Shown here in pieces: positions 1 to 7,488 of a stretch of DNA of 12,056 nucleotides. This DNA is from CAYUAI01 sp964442745 (lineage in GTDB: Bacteria; Pseudomonadota; Gammaproteobacteria; S012-40). Where the stretch lies: NCBI GenBank assembly GCA_964442745.1, contig CAYUAI010000109.1, forward strand, positions 1-12,056. Reading direction: 5' to 3'. The position numbers and the translations under genes are program-made. Every line of letters begins with the position of its first letter. Within the stretch, counting starts at the first letter, position 1. The notes below the pieces were generated by a model. That model was not told the origin of the DNA. It worked only from the letters and a program-made list of their open reading frames with translations, and ran no database searches.

Positions 1-215
1 TAGTTGTAAAATAATTAGTTGAGATTTAAGTCGCGCCACTGTGGTATCAGCAAGACAAAAAATACCTATCTAACCCATTGCATTCTATAAATCTTGCACT
101 TGTGCCAAATACGAACGAAACCTTTTGCTCACATTTAATAACTTTGGTACCGTTTAGCTCCAGGTTAGTCAAAATTAAATAAGTTTCATTCCTGATCAAT
201 CCCTTGGAGAACCAC

Positions 216-1130
216 ATGCCATATAAATTTTATACAATCGATGCATTTACTAATCAATTATTTGGAGGCGCTCAGATATTAGTGTTCCCAGAAGCAATCG
301 GGCTCACTGAGAACCAAATGCAAAAAATTGCCAGTGAATTCAAATTCTCCGAAACAGTTTTTATTTTGCCACCTAGCACCGATGATTTTTTTAGAAAATT
401 TAGAATATTTACACCAAAAACAGAAATCAATTTTGCCGGCCACCCAACCATTGCGGCGGCATTCACTTTAGGGACTTACCAAGCACCGTGCTTTAAGCAA
501 GGTATCGCAACTTTTCAAGTTGAGGAAAAAATTGGACCCATTAAAATCACCCTGCATCAAGACAAAGGCCAAATCAGCCTAACCCAATTCACCATGGACA
601 AACATCCTATCCTAGATACTTATGTGCCACCGCTACATGAGCTGGCTGAAATACTATCATGCAAGCAGAGTGATCTCATCCTCGACGATTATCGGCCTAT
701 GGTCGCAACATGTGATCGCCCCTACCTCATTGTGCCAATCCAGTCAGAAGAAATATTAAGGAACGCCCACTTCCAGTTGTCAGCCTGGATTAGCTCATCT
801 GCTACAGCCACACTGGTTCCCGAACTCTTTTTATTCACTACCGCCAATCCAAAAACCGATCAACCGACCTATTCTGCTCGTCTATTAGGTCAACACATCG
901 TAGCTGCTGATGATCCCCCCATTGGCTCAGCATTACCTGCCTTTGCTGGCTATTTATACCGTGACAGCCATATTACTGATGGCACATATCAATTTATTGT
1001 CAAGCGAGGTATCGCCAATGAAAGGCAGAGTGTATTACAAGCCAGCGTACAAAAAAATAACAATACACTCACTGAAATCCAGATAGGAGGACAGGCCGTA
1101 TTCGTCAGTGAAGGCACCTTATTTTTATAA
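216..1130 (+). CDS. PhzF-family isomerase-like protein
   Basis: This encodes a 304-residue protein of the PhzF/diaminopimelate-epimerase fold, normal length for the family. The N-terminus fits the family opening (Y-x-x-D-A-F-T, then a short Gly-rich strand). The catalytic-type Glu is E46 in a SET motif. A GHPT motif (residues 75-78) and DDPPIGSA (232-239) match the paired family signatures GHxT and EDPATGSA. The C-terminus has the usual IGGQAVFVSEGTL strand pair. One variation is GGAQILVF where many members have GNPAAV. The start is set at ATG 216 because a TTGGAG ribosome site (204-209) lies 6 bases upstream; an in-frame TTG at 204 would lie inside that site. Family members are cytoplasmic isomerases or enzymes of unknown substrate. 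The substrate here cannot be predicted, and nothing nearby suggests phenazine synthesis. It is separated by 144 bp from the next gene. Confidence 0.9.
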   Translation: MPYKFYTIDAFTNQLFGGAQILVFPEAIGLTENQMQKIASEFKFSETVFILPPSTDDFFRKFRIFTPKTEINFAGHPTIAAAFTLGTYQAPCFKQGIATFQVEEKIGPIKITLHQDKGQISLTQFTMDKHPILDTYVPPLHELAEILSCKQSDLILDDYRPMVATCDRPYLIVPIQSEEILRNAHFQLSAWISSSATATLVPELFLFTTANPKTDQPTYSARLLGQHIVAADDPPIGSALPAFAGYLYRDSHITDGTYQFIVKRGIANERQSVLQASVQKNNNTLTEIQIGGQAVFVSEGTLFL

Positions 1131-1220
1131 CAATTAGAGTGATCTTGGATAGTTTTTTGCTGATATTAATGAAATAATTTTCAGGTGCTAGGCGACTTAA
1201 AGCTAAACTCGATTCAATTT

Positions 1221-1248
1221 TTGAAGGTATTTGACGCTAAAGTATCAT
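1221..1248 (+). promoter_or_regulatory. possible sigma-70 promoter before the phosphodiesterase gene
   Basis: TTGAAG (1221-1226) and TATCAT (1243-1248) are separated by 16 bases and lie 27 bases before the ATG at 1275. The -10 box matches consensus in 5 of 6 positions and the -35 box in 4 of 6. In an AT-rich background such matches can occur by chance, so this is tentative. The short leader and absent Shine-Dalgarno sequence would fit a promoter close to the start codon. Confidence 0.3.
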
Positions 1249-1274
1249 TACTAGCGACCTATCCGATTTAACTA

Positions 1275-2900
1275 ATGCTCATTACCAAATCGACCACTGT
1301 AATACGACTACTTATTTTGAGCGTCATAGTAGTCATAGTAATAGCGTTGCTATTATTTTTTAGTTATATAAGCAAAACAAAACAAGCACTACCCAGCCTA
1401 GCTGCACCGAATTTAACCGTTCAAAAATTATCCAAATGTGATTTTCATGTTATCGGCCACCGAGGGAACTCTTATGATGACCCGGAAGATACATTACAGG
1501 CCGTAGAGCAAGCATTTAATAACGGTGCTAATTTTGCTGAAATCGACATACGATTAAGTAAAGATGGCATCCCCATTCTGATGCACGATAATTTATTAGA
1601 CCGCACCACCGACGGCATGGGACCGGCAGCTAACTGGACCGTGGCGCAATTACAAACATTAGATGCCGGCTCATGGAAAAAACCAGCGTTAACAAACATC
1701 ACCGTCCCCACACTCGCCGAAGTCATCAAGCTTAGCGCCCATCGCGGAGCATTATATCTCGATATAAAAGTCCGCAATTTATCGTCTGCAATCGCACGCA
1801 TGCTAAAAGAGCATGCATTGCCAGCAGACAGTATTTATCCGGCCGTCAGTGATAATTTCATGCTGAAACGCTACAGAAAGCACTTGCCCAATACACCACT
1901 AATTTGGTTTCGGGAAATCCCTAGGGATTGGGATGAAAAATGGATTGTTTACCTTAAGAAACATGGTGTTGTTGGATTAGAATTTTTCTGGCCCACTTTA
2001 TTGGAGCGCGACGATACCCAAGAATTAATTCGTATCGCCCATCAACATAACTTATTTGTATGGACTTATGTTATCAATGAACCTGCCGCCATGAAAGCCG
2101 CCATCCAACTCGGCATTGATGGCATAGAAACCGATCGACCGGCCGCCTTGCATGACATCGCGTGCTTGAATGGTAGCGGTGGTCCAGCACCTCAACCCCG
2201 TATTACCGGTTCATGGACTTTCCAGCAGCACAATTTACAAGCAAGCATCGGCTCAAGACTCCGCCATTGGGGATATCGGCCAGAGGTTTCTCAGCAAGTC
2301 AAATTTGGCAGTACCAAGGATTTTGGCTTACCTGCCATCCATGGCCAAGTCGCTCAAATAATCCACGTTCCCGCCTACCAAGCCAAGCATGGACTGCAAA
2401 TGTTATCAGGCTTCCATCACATGGGACCAGGCAGCGGAAAGTATATGAATCAATATACTTTAATCATGGATATTCTAAGACCAGAAGAAAGTACAGGAAA
2501 ACGCCAATCGTTATTACAAAGACATCATAATAACGACAAAAACGCCATCGTATTCATTGATGAAAAGCATCAACTCAACATTCAAACATCAAAATTTGGA
2601 CGTATTGAGCCCAATCAATGGTATCGCCTTGCCATGGTTGCCTCGGTGAATAGCGAAAACCAAAGCCAGATGTCCTTTTATCTCAATGGCCAACCCATTG
2701 GCCATCATACGACACCTGAAATCGATAGTGAATGGGCATTAAACTCTAATCTCAATAGCCGGCCCAGCCTACTTTTCTCTGATAATAATGGAGAGACAGC
2801 GGCAATTTATGTCAACAATATTCAAATACGTGACTATTCAATGAATGCGGATCTTATCCAAAAACTCGGAGGCTCATCCGCCAAAGAAATCTCATTTTAA
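1275..2900 (+). CDS. membrane-anchored glycerophosphodiester phosphodiesterase with C-terminal LamG-like domain
   Basis: This is a 541-residue protein. Residues 11-32 form one hydrophobic helix after a basic N-terminus, predicting an inner-membrane anchor with the rest in the periplasm. Residues 57-296 are a glycerophosphodiester phosphodiesterase (GDPD) TIM barrel: HRG (62-64), PEDTLQA with E71, EIDIR with E89 and D91, the catalytic HD pair at 104-105, YLDIK with K165, and GIETDRP near residue 283. These are the family's catalytic and metal-binding residues, and all appear intact. Family enzymes cleave glycerophosphodiesters to glycerol-3-phosphate and an alcohol. Residues about 305-522 look like a LamG/concanavalin-type beta-sandwich (GSWTF, NQWYRLAMV, FYLNGQPIG, IYVNNIQIRDY), probably for binding a glycan or polymer. 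The upstream in-frame stop at 1269 makes ATG 1275 the first start; no clear ribosome site precedes it. The adjacent LtaS-like gene suggests a shared glycerophosphate substrate; that link is inference. Confidence 0.88.
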   Translation: MLITKSTTVIRLLILSVIVVIVIALLLFFSYISKTKQALPSLAAPNLTVQKLSKCDFHVIGHRGNSYDDPEDTLQAVEQAFNNGANFAEIDIRLSKDGIPILMHDNLLDRTTDGMGPAANWTVAQLQTLDAGSWKKPALTNITVPTLAEVIKLSAHRGALYLDIKVRNLSSAIARMLKEHALPADSIYPAVSDNFMLKRYRKHLPNTPLIWFREIPRDWDEKWIVYLKKHGVVGLEFFWPTLLERDDTQELIRIAHQHNLFVWTYVINEPAAMKAAIQLGIDGIETDRPAALHDIACLNGSGGPAPQPRITGSWTFQQHNLQASIGSRLRHWGYRPEVSQQVKFGSTKDFGLPAIHGQVAQIIHVPAYQAKHGLQMLSGFHHMGPGSGKYMNQYTLIMDILRPEESTGKRQSLLQRHHNNDKNAIVFIDEKHQLNIQTSKFGRIEPNQWYRLAMVASVNSENQSQMSFYLNGQPIGHHTTPEIDSEWALNSNLNSRPSLLFSDNNGETAAIYVNNIQIRDYSMNADLIQKLGGSSAKEISF

Positions 2901-3012
2901 CGGTATATTAACTCCAGTACAATCCAGAAGTTTTGGTAAAAAATCTGCGTAAGGGGTGAAAAACAAATAACTTACACATCTTGCAGCCCAGCTAAATTAT
3001 TAGTAATCATCC

Positions 3013-3030
3013 GCCGTTATCACTAACGGC
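3013..3030 (+). terminator. hairpin between phosphodiesterase and sulfatase genes
   Basis: A perfect 7 bp inverted repeat (gccgtta / taacggc) with a 4-base loop sits 112 bases after the phosphodiesterase stop and about 50 bases before the next start. No T-run follows, so a standard intrinsic terminator is not supported. It could be an operator, an mRNA structure or chance. The rest of the 2901-3078 gap shows no gene. Confidence 0.3.
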
Positions 3031-3078
3031 TGTAGAAACTGATACTTTCCATTTACTTATATTTTGCATTTTCTAAAT

Positions 3079-5436
3079 ATGAAACTCATCGCTCGTTACT
3101 ATCATCTTGAATTGTTTTTAACAATTTGCATGATCCATCTGCTATTAATTGTTTTCATTTATATAGAAAACTACGTTTTTTATATTTTACCAAATCAAAC
3201 AGAACATACTGTTTCACTCTTCACACTCATCGATCGCTTTCATAGCGACAATATCCTATTGTCGGTGGCACTAGCCCTGCTGGTAGTATTACTTAATTTT
3301 TCCCGAATCACACAATGGTTAAGTATTCTGATTGTCTTTGCTTGCAATAGCTATTTAATCATTAATCAAGTCCTTTATAAACTCTTTTTTAGTAATTTTC
3401 ATACCAACCAATTTGAAGGGCTCGCCGGCGCCAGCAATTTAATCGACTCCTTCACCTCAGAAATCGATAACATTTTCTATCTCAATAGTACCATTTTACT
3501 TATAAGCACAGTATATATTGCTCGATTGGTATTACGAAATGAATCGTTCCAAAAAAAATCAGACCATCGACTAGCTCCCCTATTTAAACATCCCAGGCGC
3601 TTTTCGTTAACGCTCGCCATCCTATTATTGGCTTCAGGTGGCGTCGTCTACTCATTAGAAACCCCTAATATTAACGCCCAGCATCACCCCATAGCCAGCT
3701 TAATGATTGATGTATATCAGACATCAGTGCAAAACAGAAACCCAGCAGCGATGGATAAAACAAAACAATCTATCGCTCAACTCATCGAAAATATTTATCA
3801 ACCGGTATATGGAAAACATTACGATAAAGCCGTCATCACAAACCAACTCACCCAAGCTGTCTCTCAGTTAAAAACCCAATTACCCACACCCAATATTGTA
3901 TTATTTGTTTTAGAGTCGGTGGGCTCATTGCAACTTCTCCCTAATCAAGGCTTACCCTCCCCCAAGATAACACCCACGTTATTTGAATTATCAAAAAATG
4001 CCATCATCTTTGACACCCTATATAGCGTTTATCCTGCGACTACCGTTTCTCATGTAGCGATGAATACAGGCGGCCTGACTATCACGCAAGGCAGCGTTTT
4101 TATGGAATTGCAATACTTATATAACGGACCCACTCTCGGCAAAGCATTAAAAGCGCTAGGTTACCACACGGCTTTACTCTCAAGCCAACATCTAGATTTT
4201 GGGAACTTAAATGGATTTTACAAAAATATCGGCTTTGATTATTATTTTGATTTCAAAGAAGCTAATCGGTCATTTAAAAACCAGAACAAGCTGCACTCAT
4301 GGGGAGGCGAAGAACAATCCGTCGTGAAATTAGCATTAGAATGGATTGATCAACAACAATCCACGCCATCTCCATTTTTTATACAGTATTTAAGTAATGC
4401 CACCCACCACCCCTATAGCGTACCAGAAAACTACCCGGTTCCACTGACAGGTAACGATCGAAAAACCCGCTATTTAAATGCTTTGCATTATACGGACAGT
4501 GTCATCGCAACATTTATTGAGGCATTAAAAAAGAGAAATTTATTTGAAAATACCATCATCTTTATCACTGGGGATCATGGCCAAGCGTTTGCTGAGCGTC
4601 ATCCTAAAAATTGGACTCATAAAAATTACATTTACGAAGAAAATGTGAAAAATTTCTTATTGATTACCAATCCAAAACTCATCTCCGACACCTTATTATC
4701 GCATCGTATCGGCCAAATTGGCGATATTATGCCAACCCTATTATCCTTTACCAAGGCACCACGCATACGCATACCTGGGCAAAGTTTAGTCACAAAAGAT
4801 TACCAACAAAAACTGGCCTATTTTTTTAAAAATTCACAACCACCATTATGGGGAATTCGCGATGGCCAGTGGAAATTCATTGGCTCTCGCATTGGTAATC
4901 ACATGGAGCTTTATAATCTAGATAATGATCCATTAGAAAAAAATAACATCGCCGCTTTACAACCAAGCAAAACCTCATATTATGACAAACTAGCGGCTCA
5001 GTGGTATATCCAGTTAAATCAAGAATTCACCGCTCGCCTGAAAAATTACCAACCCATTGGTGGTCGACAACTCCATAGCGATGAAATACGAGTATCAGGC
5101 CCTAAAACCATTGCTTTTGGAAAATTTATAAAAAACAAACAAAGCAGTCGCTTTGTCAAACAAACCGTCATTCATCCAGAACAAAAACTAGTCATATGGA
5201 CTGAGCTGACTCAATATTTAGAAAATAAAAAAATCACTTATCAATGGACGTCACCAACCGATCAACAACACACACAACTTGTTAGCATTGATGCCGGCGT
5301 ATCCGCTACCAAAGTCATCAGTAATCTTCCTAAACCCTTGGAAACAGGCGAATGGAAATTAGCCTTAATCGACCAAGGAAAAGTGCTGTTAACCAGCCAC
5401 ATACAGGTTGACCCAAGCCCTCAAATTGAAAAATAA
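3079..5436 (+). CDS. LtaS-like membrane sulfatase/phosphoglycerol transferase with C-terminal DUF2914-like domain
   Basis: Numbered from ATG 3079, the protein has 785 residues. Five hydrophobic segments (about 10-37, 58-74, 80-103, 133-151, 175-193) precede a periplasmic alkaline-phosphatase-superfamily domain (about 270-570). Visible active-site elements are E279 (VLESVG), the candidate nucleophile T321 or T322 (PATTVSH), H443-H444 (THHPY), D499-H500 (TGDHGQ) and H514. The E-to-T and T-to-DH spacings (about 43 and 177) closely match Staphylococcus LtaS (45 and 175, from memory). The architecture fits lipoteichoic acid synthase or OpgB-type phosphoglycerol transferases, which use phosphatidylglycerol, although a phosphoethanolamine transferase or true sulfatase is not excluded. 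Residues about 667-778 resemble DUF2914 (VIWTEL, YQW, GEWKLALIDQGKVL). An in-frame TTG at 3064 would add five residues; neither start has a clear ribosome site. The gene follows the phosphodiesterase and converges on pilE. Confidence 0.85.
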   Translation: MKLIARYYHLELFLTICMIHLLLIVFIYIENYVFYILPNQTEHTVSLFTLIDRFHSDNILLSVALALLVVLLNFSRITQWLSILIVFACNSYLIINQVLYKLFFSNFHTNQFEGLAGASNLIDSFTSEIDNIFYLNSTILLISTVYIARLVLRNESFQKKSDHRLAPLFKHPRRFSLTLAILLLASGGVVYSLETPNINAQHHPIASLMIDVYQTSVQNRNPAAMDKTKQSIAQLIENIYQPVYGKHYDKAVITNQLTQAVSQLKTQLPTPNIVLFVLESVGSLQLLPNQGLPSPKITPTLFELSKNAIIFDTLYSVYPATTVSHVAMNTGGLTITQGSVFMELQYLYNGPTLGKALKALGYHTALLSSQHLDFGNLNGFYKNIGFDYYFDFKEANRSFKNQNKLHSWGGEEQSVVKLALEWIDQQQSTPSPFFIQYLSNATHHPYSVPENYPVPLTGNDRKTRYLNALHYTDSVIATFIEALKKRNLFENTIIFITGDHGQAFAERHPKNWTHKNYIYEENVKNFLLITNPKLISDTLLSHRIGQIGDIMPTLLSFTKAPRIRIPGQSLVTKDYQQKLAYFFKNSQPPLWGIRDGQWKFIGSRIGNHMELYNLDNDPLEKNNIAALQPSKTSYYDKLAAQWYIQLNQEFTARLKNYQPIGGRQLHSDEIRVSGPKTIAFGKFIKNKQSSRFVKQTVIHPEQKLVIWTELTQYLENKKITYQWTSPTDQQHTQLVSIDAGVSATKVISNLPKPLETGEWKLALIDQGKVLLTSHIQVDPSPQIEK

Positions 5437-5447
5437 TTGTAAAAATT

Positions 5448-5476
5448 CCACTATTTGCAATCATGGCAAATAGTGG
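5448..5476. terminator. bidirectional terminator between convergent genes
   Basis: A perfect 11 bp inverted repeat (ccactatttgc / gcaaatagtgg) with a 7-base loop lies 11 bases after the sulfatase stop and 13 bases beyond the pilE stop. On the - strand the stem is followed by AATTTTT, a good intrinsic-terminator tail for pilE. On the + strand it is followed only by TTTATC, so termination of the sulfatase transcript may be weaker. Confidence 0.8.
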
Positions 5477-5489
5477 TTTATCGGATATC

Positions 5490-5912
5490 CTATTGATTCC
5501 AGCATGATCTCTTAGCTGCAGTACTTACATCCGGACCATTTTGCGTCACCAAAAAACTCGCACAAGCGGTATCATTCGTTTGATCTCCTAGAGGCGTTGC
5601 AGTAATAGTAAATCCTGCACCAGAAACACCTGAGAGCGCTAATTCATAATACCCACTCGCTGTTGGAGATTTACCACTGACAACCGTATAGCCAAAAGTA
5701 GTCAGATCTGTTGCATAACTAATATTCGTCGACCGGTGTTTCTCTTGTAACATTTGCAACTCAACCAAGGTGGTGATGGCATCTGTCCGACGGCTATTAC
5801 GAACAGAATCAGTATAAGCAGGATAGGCAAATGATGTGAGTATCCCGGCAATGGCTAAAGTTACTATGATTTCGATAAGAGTAAACCCTGCAGTCTTTTT
5901 TAAATCAGCCAT
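5490..5912 (-). CDS. pilE: type IV minor pilin, PilE-like
   Basis: This is a 140-residue prepilin. A 9-residue leader ends in Gly before FTLIEIIVTLAIAGIL, giving the prepilin-peptidase site G9/F10 and the conserved Glu at mature position 5. The rest is the compact PilE layout: an N-terminal helix with the basic stretch RNSRRTD (residues 38-44), a beta-rich globular domain, and a two-cysteine C-terminal loop (C117 and C137) ending CWNQ. PilE proteins are minor components that join the tip or priming complex to the pilus shaft. The start is well supported by AAGGAGG (5919-5925) 6 bases upstream, the strongest ribosome site in the window. In Pseudomonas pilE closes the minor-pilin operon; here it is encoded alone and divergently from fimT. 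A major pilin or ComP-like pilin is a possible alternative, but PilE fits best by length and C-terminus. Confidence 0.82.
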   Translation of the reverse strand: MADLKKTAGFTLIEIIVTLAIAGILTSFAYPAYTDSVRNSRRTDAITTLVELQMLQEKHRSTNISYATDLTTFGYTVVSGKSPTASGYYELALSGVSGAGFTITATPLGDQTNDTACASFLVTQNGPDVSTAAKRSCWNQ

Positions 5913-5964
5913 GTATCGCCTCCTTTTATTTTTAAATCAATTAGATAGCTAGAACTTAAAGCTC

Positions 5965-5984
5965 ATTTCAAGTATTTTTGAAAT
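5965..5984. repeat. AT-rich inverted repeat upstream of pilE
   Basis: ATTTCAA (5965-5971) and TTGAAAT (5978-5984) form a perfect 7 bp dyad with a 6-base spacer, centred about 62 bases before the pilE start. The position would suit an operator for a dimeric regulator of pilE. The base composition is very AT-rich, so chance is a fair explanation. Confidence 0.3.
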
Positions 5985-6024
5985 ACAACTATTTAATATT
6001 TCGGACTTAGAACGATATAGGTTT

Positions 6025-6040
6025 AGTGATCATTGTCACA
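6025..6040. promoter_or_regulatory. CRP/Vfr-type binding site between pilE and fimT
   Basis: The + strand reads AGTGA-TCATTG-TCACA, matching the CRP half-sites TGTGA-N6-TCACA in 9 of 10 defined positions; read on the - strand the first half is a perfect TGTGA. The centre is about 120 bases before pilE and 185 bases before fimT, within the 305 bp divergent region (5913-6217). CRP-family regulators, such as Vfr in Pseudomonas, control type IV pili in several gammaproteobacteria, so control of one or both pilin transcripts is plausible. I could not assign confident -10/-35 boxes on either strand. No sigma-54 type GG-N10-GC promoter and no small gene are seen in the region. Confidence 0.5.
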
Positions 6041-6217
6041 AATATCATTTAAAGTAATCCAGGAAAGATTAAGTATTTTCATCGCTGTCGTTAACTTATT
6101 CAAAGGTATCATCAATATTTAAATGTTGACTCCAACGAATAATATAAAACCATTTCCCATTGATACTAAAAATTTCAAGGGCACCTAGCGATCTTTAGTA
6201 AAGGTTAGTTTAACGCT

Positions 6218-6721
6218 ATGAAAAAAAGCAACGCACATACAGGATTCACTCTATTAGAAATGCTCGCGGCGATTTCCATATTAGCTATCACCGTCACGAT
6301 AGCCATACCTGCAATGAACAATCTTAACATCAAAAATCGCTTGAAAGGCTCCTCAGAAAAACTCTATACCGATATTCAACTGGCTCGCAGCGAAGCACTG
6401 AAAATAAATAACAATATTATTTTATCAACAACCAGTACCTGTTATGGGTTTGATGTGACGCCCAGTTGTGATTGCTCAACGAATGCCTGCCTCATTAACA
6501 CTTCTTTGAGCAAAGGTATATCATTTTCTTCCAGCTATACCGGCACAATTAATTTCGGACCGAGAGGAAAAATAACAGATGCAGTAAACAATATTGTATC
6601 AGGAAGTTTTACATTAACCGCTACGAATAGTACCAGTGTCTCACTAAAACTATCGGGCCTTGGTCAAATAAAACTATGCTCTGACACGGTATCATCTTAT
6701 CCAAACTGCCCCCCACCATAG
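6218..6721 (+). CDS. fimT: type IV minor pilin, FimT/FimU (GspH-like)
   Basis: This is a 167-residue prepilin with a 9-residue leader, cleavage site G9/F10 (HTG before FTLLEMLAAI) and Glu at mature position 5. After the helix come the GspH/FimT signatures: an amphipathic stretch with LARSEALK (residues 55-62), a strand NNIILST, the NFGPRGKIT turn (112-120) and a final GLGQIKLC strand. Six cysteines (75, 84, 86, 91, 154, 164) are present; four fall within 17 residues, which is more than usual and suggests an extra disulfide-braced loop. FimT/FimU helps form the priming complex with PilV, PilW and PilX at the pilus tip. The ATG has only a weak AAGG (6201-6204) 13 bases upstream. It heads the + strand run, 50 bp before pilW. 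The choice between the names fimT and fimU is uncertain. Confidence 0.85.
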   Translation: MKKSNAHTGFTLLEMLAAISILAITVTIAIPAMNNLNIKNRLKGSSEKLYTDIQLARSEALKINNNIILSTTSTCYGFDVTPSCDCSTNACLINTSLSKGISFSSSYTGTINFGPRGKITDAVNNIVSGSFTLTATNSTSVSLKLSGLGQIKLCSDTVSSYPNCPPP

Positions 6722-6771
6722 CTAAATACATCACATCGATTCATTAAACGTATTTAAGAGGAGTTATCACA

Positions 6772-7455
6772 TTGAAAATACATGAACTCTACTCAATAAA
6801 AACCAAAGGATTTAGCTTAGTTGAACTAATGGTCAGCTTAGCACTCGGCATGGTTTTGTTGACCGGAGTCTTTAAAATGCAGTCAAGCACTATAGACAAC
6901 AATTCTCACTCATTAAAACTATCTCGCATCAGTCAAGAAATTCGCGCGGCACTAGATGCCATTAAAAGCGACATTAGACGATCAGGTTATTGGAGAGATG
7001 CAAATATTGATACGAGCAACACCTTTGGTTTTCTGAAGATTAGCTATGATCAAAGTTGCATTAGCTTTACTTACGATTTCAATAATAATGGCGTACTTGA
7101 TCAACCTGGGGATGAGTTTGGTTTCCGACTTAATCAAGGTGCCATTGAAGCTAGAGTCGCAGCGGATGCCTGCGATACCGCCTTGCCAACCCGAATTTCC
7201 TGGGCACCCATCACTGACCCCAATTCAATTATTGTAAATAATCTAGTTTTCACTAAAAAGGTAAACTGCTTAAATGTTAGCACACAACCCTTTACCTCCT
7301 GCAATACTAACCCAGGTGCCATAGGTGAAAAAACAATTAACACCACCAACATTACGATTGACATTCAAGGTGTCTCAGCCAGTGATCCAAATATCACAAT
7401 GCAAGTTTCTGACGCCACTATGTTGAGAAATGACATTATCACAACAATTCAATAG
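6772..7455 (+). CDS. pilW: type IV minor pilin PilW, first copy
   Basis: This is a 227-residue prepilin of the PilW/GspJ family. The leader ends TKG13 before FSLVELMVSLALG, with Glu at mature position 5. PilW hallmarks follow: SRISQEIRAALD (51-62), DIRRSGYWRDA (67-77), then YDFNNNGVLD leading into DEFGFRL (101-120). The acidic D102-N104-N106-D110 spacing resembles a calcium-type loop. Four cysteines (96, 134, 166, 177) could form two disulfides. The start must be TTG 6772: the next methionine (residue 20) is already inside the pilin helix, and AAGAGGAG (6756-6763) lies 8 bases upstream. PilW is a periplasmic/inner-membrane minor pilin acting in pilus priming and tip formation. It is 50 bp after fimT and 33 bp before pilX, with spacing typical of one operon. 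A second, roughly half-identical copy lies at 9569. Confidence 0.88.
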   Translation: MKIHELYSIKTKGFSLVELMVSLALGMVLLTGVFKMQSSTIDNNSHSLKLSRISQEIRAALDAIKSDIRRSGYWRDANIDTSNTFGFLKISYDQSCISFTYDFNNNGVLDQPGDEFGFRLNQGAIEARVAADACDTALPTRISWAPITDPNSIIVNNLVFTKKVNCLNVSTQPFTSCNTNPGAIGEKTINTTNITIDIQGVSASDPNITMQVSDATMLRNDIITTIQ

Positions 7456-7488
7456 CCATTTTAACTTATTGGTTGCGAGGTCATCATT

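Noticed and set aside
204..215. TTG 204 as the start of the PhzF-like gene
   Set aside because: The TTG overlaps the ribosome-binding sequence serving ATG 216, and the protein from ATG begins at the usual family position.
1472..1801. 109-codon open frame on the - strand inside the phosphodiesterase
   Set aside because: It is antisense to the catalytic GDPD domain, whose motifs are intact, and shows no motif of its own.
2170..2530. Two overlapping + strand frames (63 and 105 codons) inside the LamG-like part of the phosphodiesterase
   Set aside because: They are alternate-frame shadows; the main frame continues without interruption, so there is no sign of a frameshift.
3064..3078. TTG 3064 as the start of the LtaS-like gene
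   Set aside because: It adds only five residues and has no ribosome site; ATG 3079 is preferred, though neither start is strongly supported.
5913..6217. Sigma-54 promoter for pilE or fimT
   Set aside because: I looked on both strands for TGGCAC-N5-TTGCA-like spacing and found no acceptable match. TTGACT at 6126 has no -10 box at a usable distance.
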